The notes: generated from the letters alone by a model not told the origin. Positions 1-9,298 are shown, counted from the stretch's first letter. The stretch: 64,000 bases of DNA from Methylosinus trichosporium OB3b (GCF_002752655.1 NZ_CP023737.1:868001-932000); one strand, 5' to 3'. Program-made: numbers and translations.

Positions 1-342
1 CGCCCGGTCGCCGAGCTCATGGACGTCGCGCAATTCGTCGACGAAGCCGCGCTCTGGCGCATGGCCGGCGCGCAGCGCCAGAACGTCCGGATAGCGCAAG
101 CCAGGCAGAGCGCGGGCGAGGCCCGAGCGCGCGTCGACCGCCTCGACGAGTCCGCAGCCGGCTTCGTCCGCGATGACTCCGAGCCCCGAATCGGGCGGCC
201 CGACCAGAATCGCGTCGGCGACGAGGCCGGCGACGCAGGCCTCGACCAGCGAGGCCAGCGTGCGCACGATGCCCTCGCGCGCCGCGCCGTCACGGGCGCC
301 GGCGGGAGCTGCGTCGAAGGCCAGTATGACGGCCGAGAGCAT
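1..342 (-). CDS. Partial glycosyltransferase-2-like hypothetical protein
   Basis: A reading frame opens with ATG at 342 and stays open for 114 codons to the left edge, so the C-terminus is outside the window. It begins MLSAVILAFD and has the hydrophobic start and spacing of short GT2-like proteins of Hyphomicrobiales, with a later VLALRAGHAPERGF stretch resembling the LFLRAG...P segment of such proteins. The usual DxD region cannot be judged from this fragment. It is divergent from nnr with 128 bp between starts. The family assignment is by remembered resemblance only; a non-enzymatic relative is possible. Confidence 0.5.
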   Translation of the reverse strand, partial: MLSAVILAFDAAPAGARDGAAREGIVRTLASLVEACVAGLVADAILVGPPDSGLGVIADEAGCGLVEAVDARSGLARALPGLRYPDVLALRAGHAPERGFVDELRDVHELGDRA

Positions 343-470
343 AGGCGGAGGTTCCGTCTTTGGTTCGAGGGGCCGCTCCACATATTCCACACTCGCGCCC
401 TGCGCGGCAAATTCGCCTTATTTCGCGAAAGGGCGTTGCGGAGAGATGCGCCTTCCGCCACCATCCCGCC

Positions 471-2021
471 ATGCCGCACGGCCCCTACCCGCCCGAGCTC
501 CTCACCACCGCGCAGATGGCGCGGGCGGACCGCCTCACCATAGAGAGCGGCGTCGCCGGCATGGCGCTGATGGAGAAGGCCGCCGCCGCCATCGCCGCCG
601 CCGCCACCGCCTTTCTGGTGAAGACCGCCGGGCGCCGCGTGTTGGTGCTGTGCGGGCCGGGCAATAATGGCGGCGACGGCTATGTCGCTGCGCGCATGCT
701 GCGCAGCCAGCGCTTCAAGGTGCGCGTCGCCGCGCTGGTTCCGCCCGAATCGCTGCGCGGCGACGCGCGCGAGGCGGCCTCGACCTGGGACGGCCGCGTC
801 GAGGATGCGACGAGCTGCGACTTCACCGGCGTCGATCTCGTCATCGACGCTCTGTTCGGCACCGGCCTCGCCCGCGATATCGACGGTCCCGCCGCCGTGC
901 TGATCGAGCGGCTCAACGCCTGGCGCGCCGAGACCCGGCAGAAGATCATCGCCGTCGACATTCCCTCCGGCGTCGACGGCACCAGCGGCGCGATTCGCGG
1001 CGTCGCCGTGCAGGCCGATTCGACGGTCACCTTCTTTCGTCTCAAATGCGGTCATCTGCTATTGCCGGGGCGGCTGCGCTGCGGAGCCATCTCCTGCGCC
1101 CATATCGGCATTCGCTCGACCGTGCTGCAGCAGATCGCGCCGCAGACTTTCGTCAACGAGCCGGACGCCTGGGGCGCCGCGCTGCGCCTGCCGAGCGTCG
1201 AGGGGCATAAATATGCGCGCGGCCATGCGGTGGTGGTGTCGGGCGGCGCCTCGCACACCGGCGCGGCGCGGCTCGCGGCGACGGCGGCGCTCCGGGCCGG
1301 CGCCGGGCTCGTCACTCTGGCCACGCCGCAGGACGCCGTCGCCGTCAATGCGCCGGCCCTCACCTCGGTGATGCTGCGCGTCGCCGACGGTCCGGCCGGC
1401 CTCTCCGCTCTGCTCGAGGACAGACGCAAGAATGTGGTCGCGCTCGGCCCGGCGCTCGGCGTCGGCGAGGATTGCTGCGCGCTCGTCGAGGCGGCGCTCG
1501 CCCCCTCGCCCGAGCCCCGCGCGGCGGTGCTCGACGCCGATGTGCTGACCAGCTTCGCCCTCGCGCCCGAGCGGTTGAAAGAGGCGATCGCGAACGCGCC
1601 CGGCCCGGTGGTGCTGACGCCGCATGGCGGCGAGTTCGCGCGCCTCTTCCACGGCCAACGCTGGGAGAGGACCCTGTCCGGCGCTCCGATCTCCAAGCTC
1701 GAGCGTACCCGCGACGCGGCGCGCGAGGTCGGCGCGGTGATCGTGTTCAAAGGGCCGGACACTGTGGTCGCCGCGCCGGACGGGCGCGCCTCGATCCTGC
1801 CCCACGCCACGCCCTGGCTCGCCACCGCCGGCTCGGGCGACGTTCTGACGGGAATTGTCGCCGGCCTGCTGGCGCAGGGCATGGAGCCTTTCGCCGCCGC
1901 GAGCTGCGCCGTCTGGATGCACGCCGCCGCGGCCGAGGACTTCGGCCCTGGCCTCATCGCCGACGACATCATAAATCATCTCCCGGCGGCTTGGCGAAGG
2001 CTCACCGCGACGCAATCTTAG
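471..2021 (+). CDS. nnr: Bifunctional NAD(P)H-hydrate epimerase / ADP-dependent hydratase
   Basis: This 516-residue protein repairs hydrated NAD(P)H: the N-terminal half (YjeF_N) epimerises the R and S hydrates and the C-terminal half (YjeF_C, ribokinase-like) dehydrates the S form using ADP. The N-terminal domain shows the GPGNNGGDGYVAAR loop and DALFGTGL. The C-terminal domain shows LTPHGGEFARL and TAGSGDVLTGIVAGLLAQG, the nucleotide-binding core. The ATG at 471 is preferred because it begins next to the conserved LTTAQMARAD start of the family; the longer frame from 360 adds residues with no family match. Both halves look complete. In many relatives glnB follows, but here a DUF1269 gene does. 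Confidence 0.93.
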   Translation: MPHGPYPPELLTTAQMARADRLTIESGVAGMALMEKAAAAIAAAATAFLVKTAGRRVLVLCGPGNNGGDGYVAARMLRSQRFKVRVAALVPPESLRGDAREAASTWDGRVEDATSCDFTGVDLVIDALFGTGLARDIDGPAAVLIERLNAWRAETRQKIIAVDIPSGVDGTSGAIRGVAVQADSTVTFFRLKCGHLLLPGRLRCGAISCAHIGIRSTVLQQIAPQTFVNEPDAWGAALRLPSVEGHKYARGHAVVVSGGASHTGAARLAATAALRAGAGLVTLATPQDAVAVNAPALTSVMLRVADGPAGLSALLEDRRKNVVALGPALGVGEDCCALVEAALAPSPEPRAAVLDADVLTSFALAPERLKEAIANAPGPVVLTPHGGEFARLFHGQRWERTLSGAPISKLERTRDAAREVGAVIVFKGPDTVVAAPDGRASILPHATPWLATAGSGDVLTGIVAGLLAQGMEPFAAASCAVWMHAAAAEDFGPGLIADDIINHLPAAWRRLTATQS

Positions 2022-2156
2022 ACCTGCGGCGGCGGCCGAACGAAACCGGCGCATCCCCCCGCGACATTCCGCGCGCTTCCCGCCGCGGCGTCGTTCGGGC
2101 GACATGTGCATGCGCTTCGATGCGTGCGCGCGTCTTCCCCGCAAAAGGAGACTTTC

Positions 2157-2675
2157 ATGTCTGATCTCGTCGTCATCGTCTATCCGACCGAGGCCAAGGC
2201 CGAGGATATTCGTCAGCGCCTGTTCGATCTGCAGAAGGAATATGTGATCGAGATCACCGACGCCGTGATCGCGGTGAAGGAGCAGAACGGCAAGATCAAG
2301 CTGAACCAGCTGCTCAACACCACGGCGGCGGGCGCCGTCAGCGGCACCTTCTGGGGCGCGCTGATCGGGCTCATCTTCCTCAATCCGCTGCTCGGCGCGG
2401 CGATCGGCGCCGGCGCCGGCGCGCTCAGCGGCGCGCTCACCGATTATGGCATCAACGACGATTTCATGAAGCAATTGTCGGAGACGCTGCAGCCCGGCAA
2501 CGCCGCGCTGTTCGTGCTGATCCGCAAGCTGACCACCGACAAGGTGCTGGAGGCGGTCAAGGGAACGGGCGGCGTCGTGCTCAAGACCTCGCTGGACCAC
2601 AACAAGGAGCAGGCGCTGCGCGACGCGCTGGCGGCGCATGTGTCGGCCGCGCCCGATTCCACCGCGACGCCCTGA
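2157..2675 (+). CDS. DUF1269 family membrane protein
   Basis: A 172-residue DUF1269 protein. The central part (about residues 55-100) is a glycine-zipper-like hydrophobic hairpin, GALIGLIFLNPLLGAAIG followed by AGAGALSGALTDYG, which suggests insertion in or association with the membrane. The flanking parts have alternating beta/alpha character. The ATG at 2157 is fixed by a strong AAAGGAG ribosome binding site 7 bases upstream; an upstream in-frame ATG at 2106 has none. The biochemical function of the family is unknown. It stands alone, and the next gene runs in the opposite direction and converges on it. Confidence 0.85.
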   Translation: MSDLVVIVYPTEAKAEDIRQRLFDLQKEYVIEITDAVIAVKEQNGKIKLNQLLNTTAAGAVSGTFWGALIGLIFLNPLLGAAIGAGAGALSGALTDYGINDDFMKQLSETLQPGNAALFVLIRKLTTDKVLEAVKGTGGVVLKTSLDHNKEQALRDALAAHVSAAPDSTATP

Positions 2676-2702
2676 TCGTCGACGCCGAGGCGTTGAAGAA
2701 AT

Positions 2703-4709
2703 TCAGCGCCTCGGATGCTGCACATCGGCGAGCGTGCGCAGGCGCCGCCCCGCCATGGGTCCGTTGAAGACATCGGCCTGCCGCACCGCGTCCGGAAAGA
2801 CGAGCCCCGTCTCGGCCTCGATCTTGGCGACGGAGACCTGGAAATTCTGTCCGGGCTCCGTGCTGTTGGGGCCGACCGGCAGCCGCTCGAACGGAATGTC
2901 GAGCGCATAGTCCTGCTGGCTCACGAGATAGCCGCTCGCATAGAGCTGGCCGCGGCGGTCGACCACCGCGACGACCTTCCAGAAGAATTGCGGAATCAGC
3001 ACGCCGCGATGCTCCTCGTCGTCGGAGCGAAACAAAGGTCCGGTGAAGACGCTGGCGCGCACATCCTCCTCGTCGGTGTTGTAGAGAATGAAATTCTCGA
3101 GCCCCTGCCAGAGATCGGCGCCCTGATTGAATCCGAAATATTGCGGCGAGCAATTGGTCCAGTGAAACGTGTCGTCATTCGCCTGCTTGGCCTCGCGAAT
3201 GTCGCCCCAGACGGGATCGAGCCGGCGCACCAGATGGCCGCGATCGAAATAATTGTTTCGCGGCCCCGGCTCGTTTCCGTAGAGCTCGTCGCCGATCTGC
3301 AAGTCCTCCGGTATGCGCGGATCGTAGAACCAAGCGTCGTTACCTCGTTCGAGGTTGAGCCATCTCGCGCCGTCGATATTGACGGCGGTGAAGAAGGCGA
3401 GGCGGCGCTCGACCGCGCCGTTGAGCACGACGGAAAAATGCCGATAGCGCAGCACGTCGTCGCTCGCGCCGGCGACTTTCGCCGGCGTTCCAAAGCGCAA
3501 CGCGTTCGGGCCGAGCGCCGGCAGCGGCACGGTCGGCCCGAGAAACTCCGGATCATAGCCCTTGCGGTCGTCGAAATAATTCGCCGGATGGGTTCGGCGA
3601 CGCGGCGCGCTCGCGGTTTCGAACGCGAGCGTCGGCGCGGCGATGATCGCCGGCGCGCCGAAAATGGGCGGACCGACGAGGCTCTGGAACGGCTGCGTTC
3701 CAGCGAAAGGCTTCATGCCGGACGCGTCGGCGACGAGCGCGGCGATGAGCGGCGCACCGAGCGCCGGCGTCGCCTTCACCTGCTGCTCGATATCGGCGAG
3801 AAGCTTGGAGACGCGCACGCCCTCATTGGCGACCCAGCGAATCTTGTCGGCGGGCAGGCGCCGCGCGGCGGCGGCCGGAGCCACATCGCCGTCGACGAGC
3901 GCCCAATGCTCGACTCCGTCCACTATGCTGCGAGAGGGCACGCCGGCGTGATGAAGGCAGACCACCTGCCAGGCGTCGGTGCAGACGGGCGCGCCGGAGG
4001 AGCCGGGCGCGGTGTCGGAGGAATACCAGAGGAAATCGTCGAGTGCGGCGTTGCGCTCGTCGCCATATTTGACGACCTTGTTCTCGCGCAGGGAAATGCG
4101 CTTGGTGCGCGCGTCCGGGTGCTGGATGATGGTGACGAAATCGCCGACGTCGATCTTGCCGGTGCGCGCGTCGAGCCGCAGAAAGCCGAGATCCGCGAGC
4201 GCGGTTCCGTCGTCGCCGCGCTCGGCGACGGCGACGATCGTGTAGTCGAGGCGGTCTCGCGGACTGGTGACGAAGCCGTCCTGCGGCGTCAACACGAATC
4301 GCGTGCTGTGCTTCAGTCGGCCCGAGCCGTCCAGCTCATAGCCGAACTCGATCGTCGCCCGCAGCGCGTCCTCCGGCGTCGGCAGCACATGATTATTGGT
4401 CAGAAGCAGGCGCGGGCCGATCAGAAATCCGGTGCCCCATTCATTGCCGTCGCCGACCAGCGCCGGCGCGCTGATGCGGCAGACCGCGCGCGCCGCCATC
4501 AGCCCGCGCTCGAGATAATTGATCTCGACGAGATCGTTCATGCCGAGCAGCGCTTCATAAGCGTCGAAATCCGCGCCGGCGCCAGCGCGCATGCGATGCA
4601 CGAGCTGATCGACCATTTTGGCGGGGTCCGCGGACGGGCGGGCGTCGGCCCGGCCGGATTTGAGCTCCGAACGCAATTCGGCGTCGTCGAAACGCGACTC
4701 GATAATCAT
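2703..4709 (-). CDS. Trypsin-like serine protease fused to DNA/RNA non-specific endonuclease
   Basis: A 668-residue two-enzyme fusion. Residues 1-80 form a charged helical domain I cannot name. Residues 85-275 are a trypsin-fold protease with GTGFLIGPRLLLTNNHVL (His107), RLDYTIVAV (Asp155) and DTAPGSSGAPV (Ser238), so the triad is complete. Residues 370-400 look like a linker. Residues 420-650 are an NUC-type (Serratia nuclease) beta-beta-alpha metal nuclease with FDRGHLVRR (His492), Asn519 in HWTNCSPQ, and Trp534/Glu538 in the LWQGLEN helix. No signal peptide is visible, so it probably acts in the cytoplasm. Convergent with DUF1269 and separated from the GDPD gene by 56 bp. Function is not established; auto-activation of the nuclease by proteolysis, or a conflict effector, is inference. 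Confidence 0.85.
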   Translation of the reverse strand: MIIESRFDDAELRSELKSGRADARPSADPAKMVDQLVHRMRAGAGADFDAYEALLGMNDLVEINYLERGLMAARAVCRISAPALVGDGNEWGTGFLIGPRLLLTNNHVLPTPEDALRATIEFGYELDGSGRLKHSTRFVLTPQDGFVTSPRDRLDYTIVAVAERGDDGTALADLGFLRLDARTGKIDVGDFVTIIQHPDARTKRISLRENKVVKYGDERNAALDDFLWYSSDTAPGSSGAPVCTDAWQVVCLHHAGVPSRSIVDGVEHWALVDGDVAPAAAARRLPADKIRWVANEGVRVSKLLADIEQQVKATPALGAPLIAALVADASGMKPFAGTQPFQSLVGPPIFGAPAIIAAPTLAFETASAPRRRTHPANYFDDRKGYDPEFLGPTVPLPALGPNALRFGTPAKVAGASDDVLRYRHFSVVLNGAVERRLAFFTAVNIDGARWLNLERGNDAWFYDPRIPEDLQIGDELYGNEPGPRNNYFDRGHLVRRLDPVWGDIREAKQANDDTFHWTNCSPQYFGFNQGADLWQGLENFILYNTDEEDVRASVFTGPLFRSDDEEHRGVLIPQFFWKVVAVVDRRGQLYASGYLVSQQDYALDIPFERLPVGPNSTEPGQNFQVSVAKIEAETGLVFPDAVRQADVFNGPMAGRRLRTLADVQHPRR

Positions 4710-4765
4710 CGCATGCTCCGATCACTAAAAATTCCGTCGATGCTATTTCGAAAACGACGATGATT

Positions 4766-5545
4766 TTATGACGCGCCGCCGCTCGCCGGCGAAAACCCCT
4801 CGAACACGATCTGATCGGCGAAGGCGAGCGCCGCCTTCGCCTGCGCCGCCGAGCGCACGGTCCAGACCGTGACCGGAAGCCCCGACGCGCGACAAAGGCG
4901 CGGGATCTCATGCGGGAGATCGGCGACGCTCCAGGAGAGAAAATCCGGGCGCGTGCGCGCAGCATGGGCGAATTGCGCGAGCTCGCGCCGCTGCGCCGCG
5001 GAAAGGAAGCTCCAATCCGCGCCGTCATAGGACGCCTCGGCCACCATGCCGAGCGCGACGCCGAAGAGGCCGAATCCCGCGCCGCTCGTCCGCAGCTCGG
5101 CGATCGGATCGGGATCGAAGCTCTCGATCGCGACCAGCCCGCGATAATCGGCGACGATCTCGGCGACGCTGCGCGCGAGCGCGAGACTGCCGTCGAAGCG
5201 GCTCTTGATCTCGATGACGAGCGGAACCGCTCCCCCGATCGCCGCGAGCAATTCGCGCAAGGTCGGAATCTGCTCGCGCGCGCCGCGCAGCGTGAGGCGC
5301 TGGAGATCGGCGAGGCCGAGCGCGTCGAGACGCCCGACGCCGTCGGTCAAGCGCTCCAGCGTCTCGTCGTGGAACACGACGACCTCGGCGTCCGCGGTCG
5401 CCTGAACGTCGCATTCGATCGCATAGCCGGCGCAGACCGCGGCGCGCGTCGCCGAGAGGGAGTTCTCGATGATTCCCTGCGCGGCGTCATGCAGCCCGCG
5501 ATGTGCGATCGGTCGCTCGACCAGCCAGAAAAAGGGATCGCGCAT
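4766..5545 (-). CDS. Glycerophosphodiester phosphodiesterase
   Basis: A 259-residue GDPD TIM barrel that hydrolyses glycerophosphodiesters to glycerol-3-phosphate and an alcohol. The active-site elements are AHRGLHD near residue 14, the ENS turn, IECDVQ (metal-binding Glu/Asp), FHDETLERLTDG, and IEIKS. The C-terminal PVTVWTVRS strand is also typical. There is no signal peptide, so it resembles cytoplasmic UgpQ rather than periplasmic GlpQ. It lies upstream of the protease-nuclease gene on the same strand; co-transcription is possible but nothing links the functions. A REP doublet lies just upstream. Confidence 0.9.
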   Translation of the reverse strand: MRDPFFWLVERPIAHRGLHDAAQGIIENSLSATRAAVCAGYAIECDVQATADAEVVVFHDETLERLTDGVGRLDALGLADLQRLTLRGAREQIPTLRELLAAIGGAVPLVIEIKSRFDGSLALARSVAEIVADYRGLVAIESFDPDPIAELRTSGAGFGLFGVALGMVAEASYDGADWSFLSAAQRRELAQFAHAARTRPDFLSWSVADLPHEIPRLCRASGLPVTVWTVRSAAQAKAALAFADQIVFEGFSPASGGAS

Positions 5546-5596
5546 GGCTAGCCGCCTGCACAGCCGAAAAAAGACCAGTCATGATGGAGCGCGAGT

Positions 5597-5724
5597 CCTT
5601 CTCCCATAGGGAGAAGGTGGCCCGGCGCAGCCGGGTCGGATGAGGGGAACGCCGGGTGAAAATCGGCGAGAGGGATACCCCTCACCCGGCCGCTTCGCGG
5701 CCACCCTCTCCCTTTGGGAGAGGG
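5597..5724. repeat. REP-like doublet, family A (copies 1 and 2, convergent)
   Basis: Two copies of one palindromic element face each other in the gap between GDPD and the RidA gene. Copy 1 (5597-5647) has a CCTTCTCCC/GGGAGAAGG stem, then GGCCCGGC/GCCGGGTC, then GGATGAGGGG. Copy 2 (5678-5724) is the inverse, beginning CCCCTCACCCGGCC and ending in the CCCTCTCCC/GGGAGAGGG stem. The same doublet arrangement recurs at 38488-38642 and, interrupted by an insertion sequence, at 42998-44479. Confidence 0.85.
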
Positions 5725-5765
5725 ACGCGCCCTTTTCTGCGAGAGCAGCGCAGAGGATCGTCGGT

Positions 5766-6248
5766 TCACCCCAGAACCTCGAAGGTCGCGTCCACCTCCA
5801 CCGCCGCGTCGAGCGGCAGCTGCGCGACGCCGACGGCGAAGCGCGCATGGCGTCCGTTCTCGCCGAGCACGGTCGCGACGAGATCCGAGGCGCCGTTCAG
5901 CACTTGCGGCAGCTGGCCGAAATCGCCGGCGCTGTTGATGAAGCCGCCGAGGCGCAGGCAGCGCAGCTTGGAAAGATCGCCGCCCGCGGCCGCGGCCGCC
6001 TGCGCCAGCACATTGAGCGCCGCGATCCTCGCCGCGCCCTGCCCGGCCTCGAGCGCGACGCCGGCGCCGAGCTTGCCCTTATGCGCCGCATCGATGGCGC
6101 CGCCGGCGCCGATCGGCAGCTGGCCCGAGACGAAAACGAGATTTCCCGCGCGCGTCCAAGGCACATAATTGGCGACCGGCGCCGCCGGGGTCGGAAGCGT
6201 GAGCCCGAGCGCCTCGAGCCGCGCCGCAGGGGTCGATTGCGATGTCAT
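5766..6248 (-). CDS. RidA family protein
   Basis: A 160-residue member of the RidA/YjgF/UK114 family, in the subgroup with an extended N-terminus (LTLPTPAAPVANYVPW). The archetypal members deaminate reactive enamine/imine intermediates. Family features are NLVFVSGQLP, LNVLAQAAAAAGG and HARFAVGVAQLPLDAAVEVD, which includes the substrate-binding Arg position. The ATG at 6248 is chosen because GAGAGGA lies 6 bases upstream on the minus strand and the protein then starts like its relatives; the frame is open upstream to 6320. Exact substrate unknown. It is divergent from the eipB-like gene. Confidence 0.88.
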   Translation of the reverse strand: MTSQSTPAARLEALGLTLPTPAAPVANYVPWTRAGNLVFVSGQLPIGAGGAIDAAHKGKLGAGVALEAGQGAARIAALNVLAQAAAAAGGDLSKLRCLRLGGFINSAGDFGQLPQVLNGASDLVATVLGENGRHARFAVGVAQLPLDAAVEVDATFEVLG

Positions 6249-6492
6249 GATGGTCCTCTCAACTGGCAAAATTTGCCTTCGCTCGGCCCCGACCGTAATT
6301 TGGTCAAGGTCGGGAGGCAATCGATGACAGAACGACGACGCCTCGACAGGCCGGCGTCCGGCGGCGCGCCGTTTACCAAGAATAGCGCGCGCCCTCGACG
6401 GCGCCCTAGGGTCGTCGTTCTATCCGCAAGCTGCGCTTTCGCACCGCGCGAACGAACGCACCAATATTTCGAGCAAGGGAGAACGACCCCCG

Positions 6493-7347
6493 ATGACCCC
6501 AGCACGCATCCTCGGCGCGATCATCGGCTGCGCCTCGATCATCGCCCCCGGCGCGGCGCTGGCGGAGTCCGCGGCGGCGGCGGTCGTCTCGCCGGCGCAG
6601 CTCGCGCCGCATCGCGCCGTCTATGATCTCACGCTCGGCCAGGCCTCGGGCGGCAAGGCCCCCGCCTCGGCGCGCGGCCGCATCGCCTTCGACTTCTCCG
6701 GCTCCGCCTGCGAAGGCTATGTTCAGAATTTCCGCCAGATCACCGAGCTGCAGCCCTCCGAAGGCCCCGCCCGCCTCTCCGACATGCGCTCCGCCACATT
6801 CGAGGGCGGCGACGGCAAGGATTTCCGCTTCCGCATCGAGACGCGGCTCGACAATGTCCCCTCCGAGGACATCGACGGCAAGGCGAAGAAGACCGGCGGC
6901 GCGTCCATGTCGGTCGATCTCGCCAAGCCGAAGCAATCCTCGCTGGCGCTCGACGGCGGCGCGCTGTTCCCCACCGAGCATCTGCGCCACATTCTCGGAG
7001 CGGCGAGCGCCGGCGAGTCGATTCTCGAGGCCAAGGTCTATGACGGCTCCGGCGACGGCGAGAAAGTGTTCGACACGCTCGCCGTGATCGGCAAGCCGAC
7101 GAGCGGCGCGGTCAGCGAGAAGGCCGCGCAGATCAAGCCGCTCGAGGGGCTGCGCCGCTGGCCGGTGGCGATCTCCTATTTCGAGCCGGGCAAGCGCGAC
7201 GAGCAGCCGGTCTATGTGCTGTCCTTCGACCTCTATGAGAATGGCGTCTCGCGCGCGCTGAAGCTCGATTACGGCGACTTCGTCCTCACCGGCGAGATGA
7301 CCGATCTGGCGATGCTGCCGGCCTCGTCCAGCTGCAACAAGATGTGA
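6493..7347 (+). CDS. EipB-like cell envelope integrity protein (DUF1849)
   Basis: A 284-residue periplasmic protein with a signal peptide of about 24 residues ending AALAES. It belongs to DUF1849, of which Brucella EipB, a beta-spiral envelope-stability protein, is the known example. Family marks are APHRAVYDLTL at the mature N-terminus, FDFSGSACEGYVQNFR and the paired cysteines, one in this early strand and one in the C-terminal SSSCNKM. GGGAGAA lies upstream of the ATG. The role in envelope integrity is taken from the family. It is followed by a palindromic repeat and then sppA. Confidence 0.88.
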   Translation: MTPARILGAIIGCASIIAPGAALAESAAAAVVSPAQLAPHRAVYDLTLGQASGGKAPASARGRIAFDFSGSACEGYVQNFRQITELQPSEGPARLSDMRSATFEGGDGKDFRFRIETRLDNVPSEDIDGKAKKTGGASMSVDLAKPKQSSLALDGGALFPTEHLRHILGAASAGESILEAKVYDGSGDGEKVFDTLAVIGKPTSGAVSEKAAQIKPLEGLRRWPVAISYFEPGKRDEQPVYVLSFDLYENGVSRALKLDYGDFVLTGEMTDLAMLPASSSCNKM

Positions 7348-7378
7348 TGAAGAGCTCGCGAGCCGAACGGCGTGAAGA

Positions 7379-7438
7379 GCGAGCCTGAAGGCTCGCGGTC
7401 CACTCCCCGCCCCTGGAGCGCGAGCCTTCAAGCTCGCT
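7379..7438. repeat. Family B palindrome doublet (GAGCCTGAAGGCTC)
   Basis: 7379-7401 reads GCGAGCCTGAAGGCTCGC followed by GGTCC; 7414-7438 holds an inverted, slightly diverged copy (GCGAGCCTTCAAGCTCGC). The same element recurs at 9299-9316 (single, diverged), 15876-15898, 33136-33152 (diverged), 37199-37221 and 46104-46162 (doublet). It is intergenic in all cases. Confidence 0.8.
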
Positions 7439-7541
7439 GTCGAGACGCAGCAGACAGGCTCCCGCGCCCTCACGTATGCGATTCACAGGCGATGCGAAAC
7501 AGGATAGAGTGCGGCGCGCTCGCACTCTCTCAAGGTTCGGC

Positions 7542-8519
7542 ATGTCGCTTCCGCATGATTATCTGATCGATCGCCGCCGCCTGCGGCGCAAGCTCTCGCT
7601 CTGGCGCATTCTCGCCATCGGCGGCGCGACCGCCGCGGCGCTCGCCCTCTTCGCCCGTTATGGCGACGGCGCCCTCGGGCCGGCGGCCAAGCTCTCTCCT
7701 CATATCGCGCGGCTCTCCGTCAGCGGCATCATCACCGGCGACAAGGAGACGCTCGACCTCGTGAAATCGATCGGGGAGGATGCGAAGGCGAGCGCCGTGC
7801 TGCTGGCGATCGACAGCCCCGGCGGCACCACCACCGGCGCCGAGCGGCTGCACGACGAATTGCGCCGGCTCGCGGCGAAGAAGCCGGTCGTCGCCGTCGT
7901 CGGCACGCTCGCCGCCTCGGGCGGCTATATCGCCGCTATTGCCGCCGACGAGATCGTCGCGCATGGCAATTCGCTCGTCGGCTCGATCGGCGTGCTGTTT
8001 CAATTCCCCAATGTCGGCAAGCTGCTCGACAATGTCGGCGTGCAGATGGAGACGGTGAAGTCCTCGCCGTTGAAGGCCGCGCCCAACGGCTTCGAGCCGA
8101 CCAGCGAGGAGGCGCGCGCGGCCATAGCGGCGCTCGTCGCCGATTCCTACGATTGGTTCAAGGGGCTGGTGAAGGAGCGGCGCAAGCTCGACGATTCCGA
8201 GCTCGCCAAGGTCACCGACGGCCGTGTCTTCACCGCCCGCCAGGGCCTGCCGCTGAAGCTCGTCGACCTCATCGGCGGCGAGCGCGAGGCGATCGAATGG
8301 CTGGAGACGGAGAAGGGCGTGGCCAAGCGCCTGCCGGTCGTCGACTGGAAGAAGAAGAACGCGATCGAGAGATTCGGCCTCGTCGATTCGGCCGCCGGCG
8401 TCGCCGCAGCGCTCGGGCTCGACGCGCTGGCGCAGGCGCTGCAGCGCGTCGGCACGGTCGCGGAGCGCGGCCTGCTTGACGGTGTTGTCGCGATTTGGCA
8501 GGCTCCCACTCCCGACTGA
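7542..8519 (+). CDS. sppA: Signal peptide peptidase SppA, short (36K) type
   Basis: A 325-residue membrane-bound serine protease of the S49 family that degrades signal peptides after secretion. One N-terminal membrane segment (about residues 20-38) is followed by a ClpP-like fold: [16 protein letters not shown], then [18 protein letters not shown] with the nucleophile Ser in AASGGY, and the general-base Lys expected within [11 protein letters not shown]. The ATG at 7542 puts a short basic tail (RRRLRRK) before the membrane segment; the frame upstream reads through repeat-derived sequence. It precedes ihfB and lapA, an order widely conserved in Hyphomicrobiales. Confidence 0.92.
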   Translation: MSLPHDYLIDRRRLRRKLSLWRILAIGGATAAALALFARYGDGALGPAAKLSPHIARLSVSGIITGDKETLDLVKSIGEDAKASAVLLAIDSPGGTTTGAERLHDELRRLAAKKPVVAVVGTLAASGGYIAAIAADEIVAHGNSLVGSIGVLFQFPNVGKLLDNVGVQMETVKSSPLKAAPNGFEPTSEEARAAIAALVADSYDWFKGLVKERRKLDDSELAKVTDGRVFTARQGLPLKLVDLIGGEREAIEWLETEKGVAKRLPVVDWKKKNAIERFGLVDSAAGVAAALGLDALAQALQRVGTVAERGLLDGVVAIWQAPTPD

Positions 8520-8556
8520 GGACGGATGCGGCGCGTCAGTCAATCTGGAACATCCC

Positions 8557-8847
8557 ATGATCAAGTCCGAATTGATCCAACGTATCGCTTCCCGTAACGG
8601 GCACCTCTATCAACGCGACGTCGAGACGATCGTCACCACGATTCTCGACGAGATCGCCCTGGCGCTCGCGCGCGGCGACCGGGTCGAGCTGCGCGGCTTC
8701 GGCGCCTTCTCGGTCAAGCGGCGGGAGGCGCGCACCGGCCGCAATCCCCGCACCGGCGAGCAGGTCTCGGTAGAAGAGAAATCCGTGCCCTTCTTCAAGA
8801 CCGGCAAGGAAATGCGCGAGCGGCTGAACGAAACGAGCAACGGCTGA
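8557..8847 (+). CDS. ihfB: Integration host factor subunit beta
   Basis: A 96-residue DNA-bending protein of the HU/IHF family, partner of IhfA. The N-terminal helices ([14 protein letters not shown]) and the DNA-binding arm [20 protein letters not shown], which ends in the intercalating Pro region, are intact, followed by [15 protein letters not shown]. Beta rather than alpha is supported by the [10 protein letters not shown] start and by the neighbours sppA and lapA. The start is the ATG at 8557, 37 bases after the sppA stop. Confidence 0.95.
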   Translation: MIKSELIQRIASRNGHLYQRDVETIVTTILDEIALALARGDRVELRGFGAFSVKRREARTGRNPRTGEQVSVEEKSVPFFKTGKEMRERLNETSNG

Positions 8848-8912
8848 GCCGCCGGGACGACGCTCGACACAAGACGACTTGGCCGTCATGCGGCGCGCAA
8901 CGGGTGGGTGAG

Positions 8913-9272
8913 ATGAAATCGGTTCTACGCATCATCGTCTTCGCGCCGCTCGCGCTGCTGTTCCTGTTCTTCGCGATGGCCAATCGCGCGCCGGTGCGGG
9001 TGTTTCTCGATCCCCTGCCCGGCGGCGACGCGACCGGCCCCTCATTCGAGGCGCCGCTCTATCTCATCGTGCTCGCGGCGATCGGGCTCGGCGTGCTGGC
9101 GGGCGGCCTCTCCTCCTGGGTCGCGCATGGACGCTATCGCCGCGCCGCACGCGCGGCGCGCGCCGACGCCAAAGTGGCGCGGAGCGAGGCCGAGCAGCTG
9201 CGCGGACAGGCGCTGGCGAGCCTCTCGCCCGACCCGGCCTCGAACGGCCGCGCGCTGCGGCGCAGCGGCTGA
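8913..9272 (+). CDS. LapA-domain (DUF1049) membrane protein
   Basis: A 119-residue inner-membrane protein with two membrane segments (about residues 3-20 and 48-70) and a basic, alanine-rich C-terminal coiled tail. The region RVFLDPLP after the first helix is typical of LapA/LapB-type lipopolysaccharide assembly proteins. A GTG at 8904 would add three residues (MGE) and cannot be excluded. Its place right after ihfB matches related genomes. Confidence 0.82.
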   Translation: MKSVLRIIVFAPLALLFLFFAMANRAPVRVFLDPLPGGDATGPSFEAPLYLIVLAAIGLGVLAGGLSSWVAHGRYRRAARAARADAKVARSEAEQLRGQALASLSPDPASNGRALRRSG

Positions 9273-9298
9273 CGATTTTCAGTGACGCGTAAGAAAGT

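Noticed and set aside
2715..4763. A 682-codon plus-strand frame opposite the protease-nuclease fusion
   Set aside because: It mirrors a well-supported gene with two complete enzyme domains; the translated product has no recognisable domain.
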